Source of the DNA: Larkinella punicea | Lineage (GTDB): Bacteria > Bacteroidota > Bacteroidia > Cytophagales > Spirosomataceae | Assembly: GCF_003334855.1 (NCBI RefSeq) | Contig: NZ_QOWE01000027.1 | Span: 1 to 64,000 of the forward strand | DNA: 64,000 nucleotides | Direction of reading: 5' to 3' | Part shown: in pieces, positions 9,222-18,439 of the stretch | Numbering within the stretch: the first letter of the stretch is position 1 | Layout: each line of letters begins with the position of its first letter | The notes under the pieces: model-generated | The model's input: the letters and a program-made list of their open reading frames with translations, nothing else | Told to the model about the DNA's origin: nothing | Databases searched by the model: none | Position numbers and translations under genes: made by a program

Positions 9222-10009
9222 TGCTGGTAGAGGGCTTTAATTTCAGATTCCGTCAAGGCGCGGTTGTAGATGCGGATGTCGTCCATCATCCCGCTAAATT
9301 GATTCAGATCACCCTCCCAGGCCACACCAAACCGCAACGGGCTCCCCGAACAGGCGTCGATCGGGCCATCCTTGAATTCGGTATTGGAAATTTGCTTTTG
9401 CCCGTTCAGGTAAAAAGTACCGGTTTTGCCTTCAAAAACAGTGACGATGTGTACCCACTGATTCAGTTGAAAGCCTGGATCAAAATACAAAACCCGCTTT
9501 TTGGTTTTGTCCTCCTGCTCACAATTGCCGTCCTGCTCAATATCCGCAATGATCTCGTACCCCGTTGTCGAACCGGTCGTGTAAGGCGGGGTAATTCGCG
9601 CCGTGTACTGGTTGTTGACGTTGTCTTTAAAAATCGCTTTCGAATAAATCTGGGTCGTCGACGTAACCCGCTGCGGTTTTATCCATAAGCTGATGGACAG
9701 GACCGACGGCCGCAGCAGCACATGGTCGGGAATTTCAAAATAGTCGTCGATACCGTCCAGCAACAGGGCTGAATTTTCGTTCGATTTCCGATCCAGTCCG
9801 TACGTGGCGCCATTTTTCAAGACACCGTGCAGGTTGTTTCCACTGGCATCGAGCGTGCTGCCGTTGAGTGGATAGTAGCCTACCGGCCCCGTTGCCACTG
9901 CAAATTGTTTACGCGGCAATACCCAGGCATCACAACTCAAGCCCAGCACGGCCACCCAAAGCCAGCAAAGCGACTTTAGCGTTTGGTTGCCAATGAATTG
10001 CCTGATCAT
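9218..10009 (-). CDS. LamG / concanavalin A-like lectin domain protein
   Basis: A 263-residue exported protein, first gene of the caspase operon. After an N-terminal hydrophobic segment (11-26, ending LGLSC, a possible lipobox) comes a LamG-like jelly-roll (about 43-260). It shows the usual marks: VGYYPLNGSTLDASGNNLHG, LLLDGIDDYFEIPD, SISLWIKPQ, WVHIVTVFEGKTGTFYLNG and the C-terminal DDIRIYNRALTESEIKALY. Such domains bind glycans or proteins at the cell surface, so this could be the recognition part of the operon. The next gene starts inside its stop codon. Confidence 0.85.
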   Translation of the reverse strand: MIRQFIGNQTLKSLCWLWVAVLGLSCDAWVLPRKQFAVATGPVGYYPLNGSTLDASGNNLHGVLKNGATYGLDRKSNENSALLLDGIDDYFEIPDHVLLRPSVLSISLWIKPQRVTSTTQIYSKAIFKDNVNNQYTARITPPYTTGSTTGYEIIADIEQDGNCEQEDKTKKRVLYFDPGFQLNQWVHIVTVFEGKTGTFYLNGQKQISNTEFKDGPIDACSGSPLRFGVAWEGDLNQFSGMMDDIRIYNRALTESEIKALYQQ

Positions 10010-10128
10010 AAGATGGTTACGGCCCGTTTTTCTATCAGTGCCTAATGTACTGCAAAATAACAGATAATACCTATTTTATCTTGTAATCAGACAACAATTT
10101 AGATACAGTCTATTTCCTGTAAAAACAA

Positions 10129-10157
10129 AAAACCGCCCCTGGCGTACGGGCGGTTTT
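10129..10157 (-). terminator. Rho-independent terminator after GH130 gene
   Basis: A GC-rich hairpin, CCGCCC (10133-10138) with GGGCGG (10148-10153), extended by A/T pairs on both sides so that either strand ends in a U-run. It lies about 107 bp past the stop of the GH130 gene (minus strand) and upstream of the LamG operon. Confidence 0.8.
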
Positions 10158-10263
10158 TCATATCGATAAGTTCACTCGAACGATGAGGTGATTGGCCGCG
10201 TGCCAACGGCACTTATTCAACTCATTATAAACTATTTAATCTCATAGTTTGCATTAAGTTATC

Positions 10264-11754
10264 TTACAAACTTTGTTCTTCGACGTTTACTTCGACCTGC
10301 TTCTGGCTGCCGGTCAGTTCATTCAGAAGTTCCTGAACATTGACGGTGGCAAAGCTGCTGGCGTAGTCCGACATGGCATAGGGAATGATGAGTTCATTGC
10401 CGTTGATCAGGCCCCCGCAACTGTACACGACATTCGGTACGTAGCCTTCGCGTTCGTTTTCGTCGGGACTCAGCAACGGTTCGGTCAGGCGGCCGATCAC
10501 TTTGCCGGGATCGTTCAGATCGAGCAAAAACGCACTGATGGCGTATTTCCGCATTGGCCCAACGCCGTGACTCAACACCAGCCAACCAGCCTCGGTTTCG
10601 ATGGGCGATCCGCAGTTGCCGAGTTGAACAAACTCCCAATGGTAGGTCGGTTTCAGCAATATTTCCTTCGTTTGCCAGAAATAGAGGTCATCCGAATACA
10701 TGATGTAAATGTTCTCGCCGTCCTGACGGGAAAGCATCACATACTTCCCGTTGATTTTCCGGGGAAACAATGCCATACCCTTGTTTTGCACCTCGGCTCC
10801 GTTTAACGTGCTGATGCTGAAGTGGGTAAAGTCCCGGGTGAGCAGCAATTGCGGAAAGGTAACCTGGCCATTGTAGGCGGTATAGGTGGCGTAATACGTC
10901 ACTTCGCCGTCGTCTTCGACAAACCGTACGAAGCGGGCATCTTCAATTCCGTTGGTTTCATTGGGCGATGTGGGAAAAATACACCGCTCGTCCAGGCTCT
11001 GGTCTTCGTCAAAATCCAGCTCGTAATTGGAGCGGGCCAGCGTACGCAAACTGCTCGCAATGGCCTCGTATTCAGCGTGATGCCGGTATTGGCTCAGAAC
11101 GCGTTTCAGCCGGTCTTCCATTTCTTCCAGCGCAAACTCCTCGCCCAAACCGGTCATCATCATTTCCGATATGGGATTTGATAACCGTAGTTCGTAGAGT
11201 TTCCGTTCAAACTGCGCCCGGTTGAACCGGTGGTTCGGCACAATTTCCGGAGAGGTAACGTAGCGGGACGGTTTTCGCAGGATGATCTTGCTGTCCTGAT
11301 CAATGTAGCCCATGCGGAAGGTGATCGACGAAATGTGACCTTCGCCCGTCGCCCGCATGCTCAGAATAAACCGTTTGAAACCCGGCGGAACATTGGTCTG
11401 GTCGGGGTGCCACACCATCGACGGATTGAACAAAGCCGCCGATTCCAGCGAGTATTCCATGGTGAAATACGCGCCCAGCAGCAATTTCCGCTCCAGCGTC
11501 AACGGTTCGTCGGTGAGGAGCTGGGATTTAATGTGGTTGAAGCGTTTCAGAAAAAACCGCTCCAGTTTGTAATGCCGACTGCCAAATTCACGAATCACCT
11601 CGCCTAACTTACGCTCGGCTTCCTCTTCAGTCATGGCATTGACCCGGGCAATAATTTTCAAGGTTCGCGTTGAGCTACTGTGTTCAAAAGGGCGAAAAAG
11701 AACGCGCGTTGGGTCAGGACGCAGTACAATGCCGGTACGGGTTGCCTTTATCAT
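10264..11754 (-). CDS. Glycoside hydrolase family 130-like protein (mannoside phosphorylase/mannosidase family)
   Basis: A 496-residue cytoplasmic protein without signal peptide. GH130 members are inverting beta-mannoside phosphorylases or hydrolases with a five-bladed propeller. The diagnostic segment is NGIEDARFVRF (about 268-278), which holds the expected catalytic Asp. Later blades appear as YATYTAYNGQ, NKGMALFPRKINGKYVMLSRQDGENIYIMYSDDL, WEFVQLGNCGSPIETEAGWLVLSHGVG and GYVPNVVYSCGG. The N-terminal 230 residues are an extension beyond the short phosphorylases. It lies 103 bp downstream of a GT4 protein on the same strand; such GH130-GT4 pairs recur in bacteria and suggest making or recycling a mannose-containing glycan or glycolipid. 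Confidence 0.85.
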   Translation of the reverse strand: MIKATRTGIVLRPDPTRVLFRPFEHSSSTRTLKIIARVNAMTEEEAERKLGEVIREFGSRHYKLERFFLKRFNHIKSQLLTDEPLTLERKLLLGAYFTMEYSLESAALFNPSMVWHPDQTNVPPGFKRFILSMRATGEGHISSITFRMGYIDQDSKIILRKPSRYVTSPEIVPNHRFNRAQFERKLYELRLSNPISEMMMTGLGEEFALEEMEDRLKRVLSQYRHHAEYEAIASSLRTLARSNYELDFDEDQSLDERCIFPTSPNETNGIEDARFVRFVEDDGEVTYYATYTAYNGQVTFPQLLLTRDFTHFSISTLNGAEVQNKGMALFPRKINGKYVMLSRQDGENIYIMYSDDLYFWQTKEILLKPTYHWEFVQLGNCGSPIETEAGWLVLSHGVGPMRKYAISAFLLDLNDPGKVIGRLTEPLLSPDENEREGYVPNVVYSCGGLINGNELIIPYAMSDYASSFATVNVQELLNELTGSQKQVEVNVEEQSL

Positions 11755-11857
11755 AAGTACTAAAAGGTTGACAGACAGCAGGTTTATGGAATGAGGGAAT
11801 GAACGTCTGTTTTTGAAGCAGTGCGTTTCATTCCCTCAGTGTCTCTGCCTTCAACGT

Positions 11858-14200
11858 TTAAACTAACAAGGTTAGTGCCGTATTTGCAATTTCAGCGTCG
11901 GAAATTTGTTTTTGGGTTAAATGCAGTTCGGTCAGCGCCATTAAATACGCCAGCGTCGATTCGGCCCCCTGGTTCTGGTTGACCCGGTCGACGTGCAAAC
12001 CGTCGCGGCAACCACCCGTGTTGGGATCATAAACCGATAGACCCAGATCGTTATGGCCGGTAAACCACTTGAATATCTTCGTGGCCCGTTTCAGCCAGAC
12101 GGCTTCGCGGGTGATCCGGTAGGCCGCCAGACAGGCCGAAACCGACCCCTGAACTTCCACCGGCTGCTGATCGAAATACGCCCGTTTTCCGCCTTTGGTA
12201 TAAAAACCGTTGGAACCAATCGGCTGAAAATAACCGGTGCTGGCGATTCCGTTGCCCGTCATCTGCAAACTGATCAGCCATTCCAGTGTTTTAAGGCCCA
12301 GATCGGTCACCTTCGCGTCTTGCAACGTTTCTCCGGCGCAAATCAGCGCGTGGGATAATTTCGCATTGTCGTAGGTCAGATAGCCTTCAAACCACGGCCA
12401 GTCTTTGGATTTTCCGTCCTGATACCGGAGCAGTAATTTATCCACCAACTGCTGTAAAATGGTTTTTACCAGCCGGTCATTCGCAAAGCGTTTGAGGTAC
12501 TCACAGGCGCCCATGATGCCGAAAGCCCAGGCCCGTGGTGAGGGCAGGTCGACCAGCGAGGGAAGTGCCTGGTGTAAAATCGGCATCGCCCAGGTAATCA
12601 GGTTTTTATCGACCGAACGACCGACACAGGTTCCCAGCGCCCAGATGGCGCGGCCCGTGCTGTCGTCGGAGCCCACTTCTTCAAGCCAATGGCGGTCGTA
12701 GCTCATAAAATTCCGAAACTGACCCCGTCCCTGCAGGTAAGCATAGTTGAGGAAAGCCGCAAAATCGTCGGTGAGCTTGGCCAGTTTCCGATCGCCCATA
12801 CCGGCTTCTTCCACCATCACGGTCAGAATCAGCGCGCGGGCGTTGTCGTCGGTGCAATAGCCTTCTTCGTAGTGCGGCAAATGGTAACGGGCGTGTTGAA
12901 TAATTCCCGTCGAATCGGTCAGACGATACAGGTGGTCGAGCCGAATCGGCGGTAATTTGTAGGTCCCTCCCCCATTGCCATTCAGCAACGCCAACGGACT
13001 TCCCGGCAACGCTATCGGCTGCTGACGCGCCTGAACGAACGCCTGAACGTAGCGTTCCATCACGCGTTCCCAGATCATACTGCGCCCGAGCATATACGCT
13101 TTTTTGCGCATCCCGTGCCGTAATGGCTCGTCACTCATCAGCTTGATAATGGCATCGGCAACCGCTTCCGAGTCGTTGAACGGCACCAGAACGCCCCGGC
13201 CGTCGGCCAGCAATTCTTCAGCGTGCCAATACGGAGTCGAAACCACCGCCTTGCCACATCCGAAAGCGTAGGAAAGCGTTCCGGACGTAATCTGCGCCGG
13301 ATTCAGGTAGGGCGTGATGTAGATATCAGCCGCGCCCAGAAACTCGATCAGATTGTCCAGTTCAACGAACTGATTGAAAAACAGCACGTTATTTTTGACA
13401 CCACAGTCGGCGGCCAGCTTTTTCAGACTGTCCCGATACACTTCACCCTGATCCCGGATGAGGTTGGGGTGCGTCGCGCCCAGCACGATGTAGACGGTAT
13501 TCGGAAACTGGTCGACAATGCGGGGCAACGCCTTGATGACGTTTTCGATGCCCTTGTTGGGCGACAGCAATCCGAAGGTTAGCAGCACCTGCTTGCCTTC
13601 GATGCCAAACCGGTCTTTGTGAAAATGCGGATCGACAAACGGCATATCGGGAATCCCGTGGGCAATGACGTCGATTTTATCTTCGGGAACCTCATAAATA
13701 TCTTTCAGAAACTGACGGCCTTTTTCGGTCATCACCACCACCCGCGCCGACAGATCGGCGATGGTTTTCAGCACCATGAGCTGGTCCTGATCCGGATTGC
13801 GCAACACGGTATGAAAGGTCGTTACCACCGGCATCGTCAGATTCCGGAGCAGGGTCAGAATATAGTTACCCGCCGTTCCACCGTAAATACCGTATTCGTG
13901 CTGCAGGCAGACGACTTCGGTATTCATGGAATTCAGAAATTCGGCGGCTTTTTTGTACGAATTCAAATCGTGCTGGTAAAATTCATACCGTACCTCGTCC
14001 GGATAATCGTAGCCCTCCGGCACATCGTTGACCGACACGACCATCGCCGACGATTCCGGGTAATACGTTGTAAATGATTTGTATAAGTCAGATGTAAAAG
14101 TGGCAATCCCACACTTGCGAGGGAGATAATCGCCTATAAATGCCACACTGGTAGGCATGTGCACACCAGGGGATACGTTTTGTAAGGTAGCAAGATTCAT
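11858..14200 (-). CDS. GT4 glycosyltransferase fused to an alpha-helical (six-hairpin-like) C-terminal domain
   Basis: A 780-residue two-part protein. Residues 15-395 are a GT-B glycosyltransferase of family 4: FIGDYLPRKCGIATFTSDL at the acceptor side, VTTFHTVL, VIAHGIPD, LLTFGLLSPNKGIENVIKALP and the donor-site region PYLNPAQITSGTLSYAFGCGK. Residues 425-770 are helical, with TDDNARALILT, DWPWFEGYLTYDNAKLSHAL and YFDQQPVEVQGSVSACLAAY, resembling alpha/alpha-barrel glycosidase or epimerase folds. The start at 14200 is used; Met15 is an alternative. The fusion and the GH130 neighbour suggest synthesis and trimming of one glycan. The sugar cannot be told from sequence. Confidence 0.85.
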   Translation of the reverse strand: MNLATLQNVSPGVHMPTSVAFIGDYLPRKCGIATFTSDLYKSFTTYYPESSAMVVSVNDVPEGYDYPDEVRYEFYQHDLNSYKKAAEFLNSMNTEVVCLQHEYGIYGGTAGNYILTLLRNLTMPVVTTFHTVLRNPDQDQLMVLKTIADLSARVVVMTEKGRQFLKDIYEVPEDKIDVIAHGIPDMPFVDPHFHKDRFGIEGKQVLLTFGLLSPNKGIENVIKALPRIVDQFPNTVYIVLGATHPNLIRDQGEVYRDSLKKLAADCGVKNNVLFFNQFVELDNLIEFLGAADIYITPYLNPAQITSGTLSYAFGCGKAVVSTPYWHAEELLADGRGVLVPFNDSEAVADAIIKLMSDEPLRHGMRKKAYMLGRSMIWERVMERYVQAFVQARQQPIALPGSPLALLNGNGGGTYKLPPIRLDHLYRLTDSTGIIQHARYHLPHYEEGYCTDDNARALILTVMVEEAGMGDRKLAKLTDDFAAFLNYAYLQGRGQFRNFMSYDRHWLEEVGSDDSTGRAIWALGTCVGRSVDKNLITWAMPILHQALPSLVDLPSPRAWAFGIMGACEYLKRFANDRLVKTILQQLVDKLLLRYQDGKSKDWPWFEGYLTYDNAKLSHALICAGETLQDAKVTDLGLKTLEWLISLQMTGNGIASTGYFQPIGSNGFYTKGGKRAYFDQQPVEVQGSVSACLAAYRITREAVWLKRATKIFKWFTGHNDLGLSVYDPNTGGCRDGLHVDRVNQNQGAESTLAYLMALTELHLTQKQISDAEIANTALTLLV

Positions 14201-14462
14201 AATTATTCGTGGAAATAATGGTATAGAAATAACCCTGGCGCACTTGTAATTTAACTAAGCAAAGAATGACCGACTTTTTATGTGTGGACGCTAACTGATT
14301 AACTCCAAATAGCACGACTTGTTTAATTTATTTACGGGAGAAGTTATCCTGGACCCGGTTTTGTTAGAACAGCAACCAACAGCAAAACTGAACGTTCGAC
14401 CTTCGTTTTCAAAAACACACCCAAATTTTGTACCTTGCGCGCTTAACTTCTGTTCTGGCTTG

Positions 14463-16823
14463 ATGTTCTGGCACCGCGTTTCGGATTTCATCTTAAAAAA
14501 TCGCATTCTCCTGCTCATTGTCATTTTCGTAGGGACGGTATTCATGGCCTATCAGGCCACCCGCATCCAGCTTTCCTACGAAATTGCCCGGATTCTTCCT
14601 TCCAACGACCCCGACTTTGAACTCTACGAATCGTTTAAAAAACGGTTTGGCGAAGACGGCAGCGTGATGGTCATCGGAATTGAAACACCTAACCTCTATA
14701 CGTTACCGGTTTTCAAGGGCTGGTATGCGCTGAATCAGGCCATTAAGAAATCGGACGGCGTTCAGAATGTGTTGTCGGCCGCCAGTCTATTCCACATCGT
14801 CCGCAACGACAGCATCAAACAGTTCCAGTTTTTGCCCCTCGTCCCTCAACCGCCCACCACGCAGGCCGAGGTAGACAGCATTCGTTTAAAAGTGGCTAAT
14901 CTGCCTTTTTACAAGGGGTTTGTTTCCGACAGTGCCGGTCGCTCGCACCTGATGGCCGTCACGTTCGACCAGAAGAAACTGAACACCAAAGACCGCATCG
15001 GGATTGTTCTGGAGATTGAGAAGAAAGTAAGAGCCTTCGGGGCCACGTATAACATCCCGGTTCATATGTCGGGTATGCCCTACATCCGCACCAAATTTAC
15101 CGGCAAAGTCAGCAACGAAATGGTGTTGTTCATGGCGCTGGCGTTCGGCGTAACGGCCATCATTCTGCTCTTTTTCTTCCGGTCCATTGTGGCGGTTCTG
15201 GCGGCCATCAGCATCGTCGGGGTGGGTGTGGTCTGGTCGCTGGGCTTTCTGGTGCTGTTTGGCTACAAAATCACGCTGCTGACCGGTTTACTGCCGCCCC
15301 TGATCATTGTCATCGGTATTCCGAACACCATCTTTCTCATCAATAAATATTTCGAAGAATTCAGCCACCACGGCGACAAAATTCGGGCATTGAATACCGC
15401 CACGGAAGCTATCGGTGAAATGACGTTCTTTGCCAACGTCACCACCGCCATCGGGTTTTTTGTTTTCTATTTTGCCAGCAGCCCGATGTTGGCCCAATTT
15501 GGTTTGGTAGCTTCGCTGGGGGTTGTTGTGACTTACGCCCTGTGCCTGGTGCTGATTCCGATCGTTTTCGGCTATCTGCCCGAACCGTCGTCGCGGCAGC
15601 GGGGACATCTGGAAAGCCGCTGGGTGGTTTCGTTTCTGAGTTGGGTCAATCACACGGTTCACCACCGCCGTCGGGCGATTTATGCCTTTATCGGTATTCT
15701 GGTGATCGTCAGCCTGATCGGGGCCATGCGCATTCAGGCGGTTGGATACGTGGTCGATGATTTGCCGAAGAACGACCCGATTTATACCGATCTGAAATTT
15801 TTCGAGAAAAACTTCCGGGGCGTTCTGCCTTTCGAAGTGTCCATCGACACCCGCCAGCCGGGCCGGGTTTTAACACCCCAGACGCTGACCAAAATGCGGC
15901 TTTTGCAGCGAGAGTTTGAAAAGTATCCCGAGTTTACCCGCCCGCTGTCGGTGGTCGAAGCCGCCAAATTTCTGTATCAGGCGTATCGCGGGGGCGACCC
16001 GAAATATTACGTCCTGCCCGGTGCGCTGGAAATGGCAAAAGTGGCCAGCTATGCGCCCCAGATGAAAGGAAAAGCCAATCTGTTCAAAGGATTTATCGAC
16101 AGCACGAGCCGCTACACTCGCGTGAGTTTTCAGATGGCCGACGTGGGTACGGTGCGCATCCGGGAGTTGCTGACCACTCTGCAACCCCGGGTCGATTCCA
16201 TTTTTAACATCGACCGCGAAACCGGCAAACGCGTTTCCAACGGCGACATGTACGACGTCCGGCTGACGGGCAGCAGCAGCATTTTCACGAAAGGCAACGA
16301 GTACCTGGTGGATAACCTGAAGGAAAGCGTGTATCTGGCGGTAATTCTGATTACTGCCTTGCTGGCACTTTTACTCCGCGACGTCCGAACGATCATCATC
16401 TGCTCGCTGCCCCGCATTGTTCCGCTGATCATCACGGCGGGGATCATGGGCTATTTCGGCATTCGGCTCAAACCGTCGACTATCCTGATTTTTAGTGTTG
16501 CGTTTGGGATTGCGTCCGACGGCACGATCTATTTCATCGCCCGGTATCGCGAAGAACTCCGGCGGGGTCTCAGCATTTCCAAGGCCATTACCAACACCAT
16601 TCACCAGGCCGGTATCAGCATGATTTACACGGCCTTTATCCTCTTCGCCGGTTTCGCCATTTTTGCCTTCTCGACCTTTCAGGGAACCGTGGCGCTGGGC
16701 GTTCTGGTGTCGATCACCCTGCTGATGGGCATGGCCGCCAACCTGATTCTCCTCCCCGCCTTCCTGCTCTCGCTCGACAAACGCAAGAGTCGGAAGGAGC
16801 TTTTGAACAACGAAGCCGTTTGA
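14463..16823 (+). CDS. RND-superfamily (MMPL/HAE3-like) membrane exporter
   Basis: A 786-residue inner membrane protein. The ORF is open upstream, but the ATG at 14463 is chosen because the first TM helix starts shortly after it (ILLLIVIFVGTVFMAY). It has the duplicated RND layout: TM1, a large periplasmic loop, five TMs (about 215-370, with FGVTAIILLFFFRSIVAVLA), then TM7, a second loop and five TMs to the end. GIASDGTIYFIARYREELRRG carries the conserved acidic residue region expected in the proton path. Members export lipids, hopanoids or other hydrophobic compounds. It is divergent from the GT4 gene and convergent with DUF4286. No membrane-fusion protein or outer-membrane partner gene is adjacent. 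Confidence 0.88.
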   Translation: MFWHRVSDFILKNRILLLIVIFVGTVFMAYQATRIQLSYEIARILPSNDPDFELYESFKKRFGEDGSVMVIGIETPNLYTLPVFKGWYALNQAIKKSDGVQNVLSAASLFHIVRNDSIKQFQFLPLVPQPPTTQAEVDSIRLKVANLPFYKGFVSDSAGRSHLMAVTFDQKKLNTKDRIGIVLEIEKKVRAFGATYNIPVHMSGMPYIRTKFTGKVSNEMVLFMALAFGVTAIILLFFFRSIVAVLAAISIVGVGVVWSLGFLVLFGYKITLLTGLLPPLIIVIGIPNTIFLINKYFEEFSHHGDKIRALNTATEAIGEMTFFANVTTAIGFFVFYFASSPMLAQFGLVASLGVVVTYALCLVLIPIVFGYLPEPSSRQRGHLESRWVVSFLSWVNHTVHHRRRAIYAFIGILVIVSLIGAMRIQAVGYVVDDLPKNDPIYTDLKFFEKNFRGVLPFEVSIDTRQPGRVLTPQTLTKMRLLQREFEKYPEFTRPLSVVEAAKFLYQAYRGGDPKYYVLPGALEMAKVASYAPQMKGKANLFKGFIDSTSRYTRVSFQMADVGTVRIRELLTTLQPRVDSIFNIDRETGKRVSNGDMYDVRLTGSSSIFTKGNEYLVDNLKESVYLAVILITALLALLLRDVRTIIICSLPRIVPLIITAGIMGYFGIRLKPSTILIFSVAFGIASDGTIYFIARYREELRRGLSISKAITNTIHQAGISMIYTAFILFAGFAIFAFSTFQGTVALGVLVSITLLMGMAANLILLPAFLLSLDKRKSRKELLNNEAV

Positions 16824-16831
16824 GGGGAGAA

Positions 16832-16936
16832 AAAAGAATGTTAAATGTAAAATGATGAACGCTGAATGTAAAAGTGTTTGGACGCGCCAGCCAACTTTTA
16901 CATTTAACATTCATCATTTTACATTTATTATTCTTT
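16832..16936. repeat. Long palindrome P1 (43-bp arms), word family A
   Basis: Left arm 16832-16874 and right arm 16894-16936 are inverted copies with a few mismatches. The words TTTTACATTTA and ATTCATCAT recur here and in the palindromes at 50305 and 55161. It lies between convergent genes, so it could also act as a two-way terminator. Confidence 0.85.
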
Positions 16937-16941
16937 TCTTT

Positions 16942-17244
16942 TCAAACTTCCTCCAGCAAACTCTGGAACGAGACATACTGATTCCCGAATCGTTCCTGGA
17001 TTTTGTCCATCAGTTCATCGCCGTGGTATTTCTGAAAGCGGTAAAAATCCAGTTTGATTCGAAAGGAATACTGGAAGGTGTACGTCGCACCGTTGTTATC
17101 GACTTCCGTGAGTAAATGCAAAATTTTGTGGCTCAGTGGCAGGCCGGTTGCCATCACCGCCGGCACGTGTTCGGCCTTCATCCAGTGTAACCACTCCCGC
17201 TCAACGGTTTTGTCAATGTTAATCGTCAGGTTGTAAAGAATCAT
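16942..17244 (-). CDS. DUF4286 family protein
   Basis: A 100-residue soluble protein. It matches the DUF4286 family of Bacteroidota, small ferredoxin-like (dimeric alpha/beta barrel) proteins. The opening MILYNLTINIDKTVEREWLHWMK and the central TYTFQYSFRI are characteristic; the end YVSFQSLLEEV is typical. No function is established. The start is ATG at 17244. It lies alone, convergent with the RND gene, with palindrome P1 beginning 6 bp past its stop codon. Confidence 0.85.
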   Translation of the reverse strand: MILYNLTINIDKTVEREWLHWMKAEHVPAVMATGLPLSHKILHLLTEVDNNGATYTFQYSFRIKLDFYRFQKYHGDELMDKIQERFGNQYVSFQSLLEEV

Positions 17245-17401
17245 ACGTTAGAGATAAGAGAAGAGACAAGAGAGCAACGAAAGAGTCTCTCCATCCGGAT
17301 GCAACCGCAATTTCGTGCTTTTTGTCGGTAATCTTGCGGCTATTCTCATTCGTCTTAGCCACAAATGTTGTTTCTTTGCTCCAGACAAACTTACTCACTC
17401 T

Positions 17402-17863
17402 ATGTTTTACAATATACTGGTTCGTGCCCACTCGGGCCTTCGCTGGGTTGTATTGATTCTGTTGCTTGCCGCCATTGTCACCGCATTTCGGAAATGGCAG
17501 GGCCGCGATGAATACACACCGGGCAATAACAAACTGTACCTCTTCACCTTAATTGCCACGCACACGCAGTTTCTGATTGGTTTGATTTTGTATTTTATCA
17601 GCCCCAAAGTGCCTCTTTTTGAGGGAGGAATCGATATGGGCACCATCATGAAAACAGCGCTGTACCGGTTTTACACCATCGAGCACATTACCGGAATGCT
17701 GATTGCCGTGGTGCTGATCACGATTGGTCGCTCCAAATCACGCCGGATCAGCGGGCCTGTTCAGAAACACCGGACGGTTTTCATCTTTTTTGGATTGGGA
17801 CTGCTGGCCATCCTGATTTCGATCCCGTGGCCCTTCCGCATTCCCGGCGCAGGCTGGTTTTAA
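17402..17863 (+). CDS. Four-TM membrane protein with conserved-type histidines
   Basis: A 153-residue membrane protein; the ATG at 17402 is chosen because the upstream extension is basic and unlike a membrane start. Four hydrophobic segments are visible (about 16-35, 52-72, 95-118, 128-148). Each starts near a His: RAHSGLRW, ATHTQFLIG, IEHITGML, QKHRTVFI. Four helices with His at similar depth resemble small heme-binding cytochrome b-like proteins, but this is only a pattern match. I do not recognise a named family. A perfect 25-bp palindrome starts 5 bp after the stop. Confidence 0.7.
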   Translation: MFYNILVRAHSGLRWVVLILLLAAIVTAFRKWQGRDEYTPGNNKLYLFTLIATHTQFLIGLILYFISPKVPLFEGGIDMGTIMKTALYRFYTIEHITGMLIAVVLITIGRSKSRRISGPVQKHRTVFIFFGLGLLAILISIPWPFRIPGAGWF

Positions 17864-17867
17864 AACA

Positions 17868-17925
17868 CCCCCAACCCCCTAAAGGGGCTTTTCATCCGGC
17901 AAAAGCCCCTTTAGGGGGTTGGGGG
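17868..17925. repeat. Palindrome P2 (perfect 25-bp arms), word family C
   Basis: The arms 17868-17892 and 17901-17925 are perfect inverted copies around an 8-bp loop. The outer word CCCCCAACCCCCTAAAGG is shared with palindrome P7 at 34831. On the plus strand there is no U-run after it (GCAAAAAAC follows), so it is not a standard terminator for the upstream gene. Confidence 0.9.
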
Positions 17926-17941
17926 CAAAAAACATTAATCC

Positions 17942-18439
17942 ATGCATCCCGCATCCCAGCACCGAACCATCCTGAACTGGATTCAGCCTTCCGACGCTGA
18001 ACGGTACGAGATTTATTCGGAACTGGGACTACCACAGGCGGTTTTAACCATCGAAGCACACCAGCACGCGACGCTCGACTCCCGTTTTGGCAGCTACTGC
18101 ATTCGGCGGCAGACGCCAGCCACCACCATTGCCGTGACCGACGCGGGCGGATCATCCATTGCCACCATTCGCTCCGGCTGGTGGGGACGCCTTTCCCTGA
18201 CCTTTGACGACGGGCGCGAACTGCGCTTCAACTCCTCCAGCGTGTTTCGCAGCCGCTGGCTCTGGAGCAGTGCCGACGGTGATCCCCGGGCCGTTGTGCA
18301 ACGCAACCGGATTTTCTTCGCCCCCGAATGGCCCATTCGCGAAGGGCTGTCGGCCCTGCTGGCCGGTCTATCCATTTACTTTATCGTCACCCGACCTAAA
18401 TCAATATTCGGTTTTCGGTTTTCAGTTTACGGCGGCTGA
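17942..18439 (+). CDS. Hypothetical protein, C-terminus formed by a palindrome
   Basis: A 165-residue protein of unknown function. The body is beta-rich and polar (RYEIYSELGLPQAVLTIEAH, SIATIRSGWWGRLSLTFDDG, FRSRWLWSSADGDPRAVVQ), resembling small tubby-like or PH-like beta proteins, and one hydrophobic stretch near the end (ALLAGLSIYFIV) could be a membrane tail. The last about 12 codons and the stop lie inside palindrome P3. The ancestral protein therefore probably ended differently. It is just upstream of the glutathionylspermidine-synthase-like gene (68 bp) and may be co-transcribed with it. Confidence 0.6.
   Translation: MHPASQHRTILNWIQPSDAERYEIYSELGLPQAVLTIEAHQHATLDSRFGSYCIRRQTPATTIAVTDAGGSSIATIRSGWWGRLSLTFDDGRELRFNSSSVFRSRWLWSSADGDPRAVVQRNRIFFAPEWPIREGLSALLAGLSIYFIVTRPKSIFGFRFSVYGG

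Noticed and set aside
10394-10639. ORFs on the opposite strand or frames of the GH130 and GT4 genes
   Set aside because: High-GC shadow frames without domain content.
14319-14462. N-terminal extension of the RND exporter
   Set aside because: The extra 48 codons precede the first TM and have no family match; the ATG at 14463 fits better.
17868-17925. P2 as an ordinary terminator of the four-TM protein gene
   Set aside because: No U-run follows on the plus strand, and the same word occurs in P7 between divergent genes.
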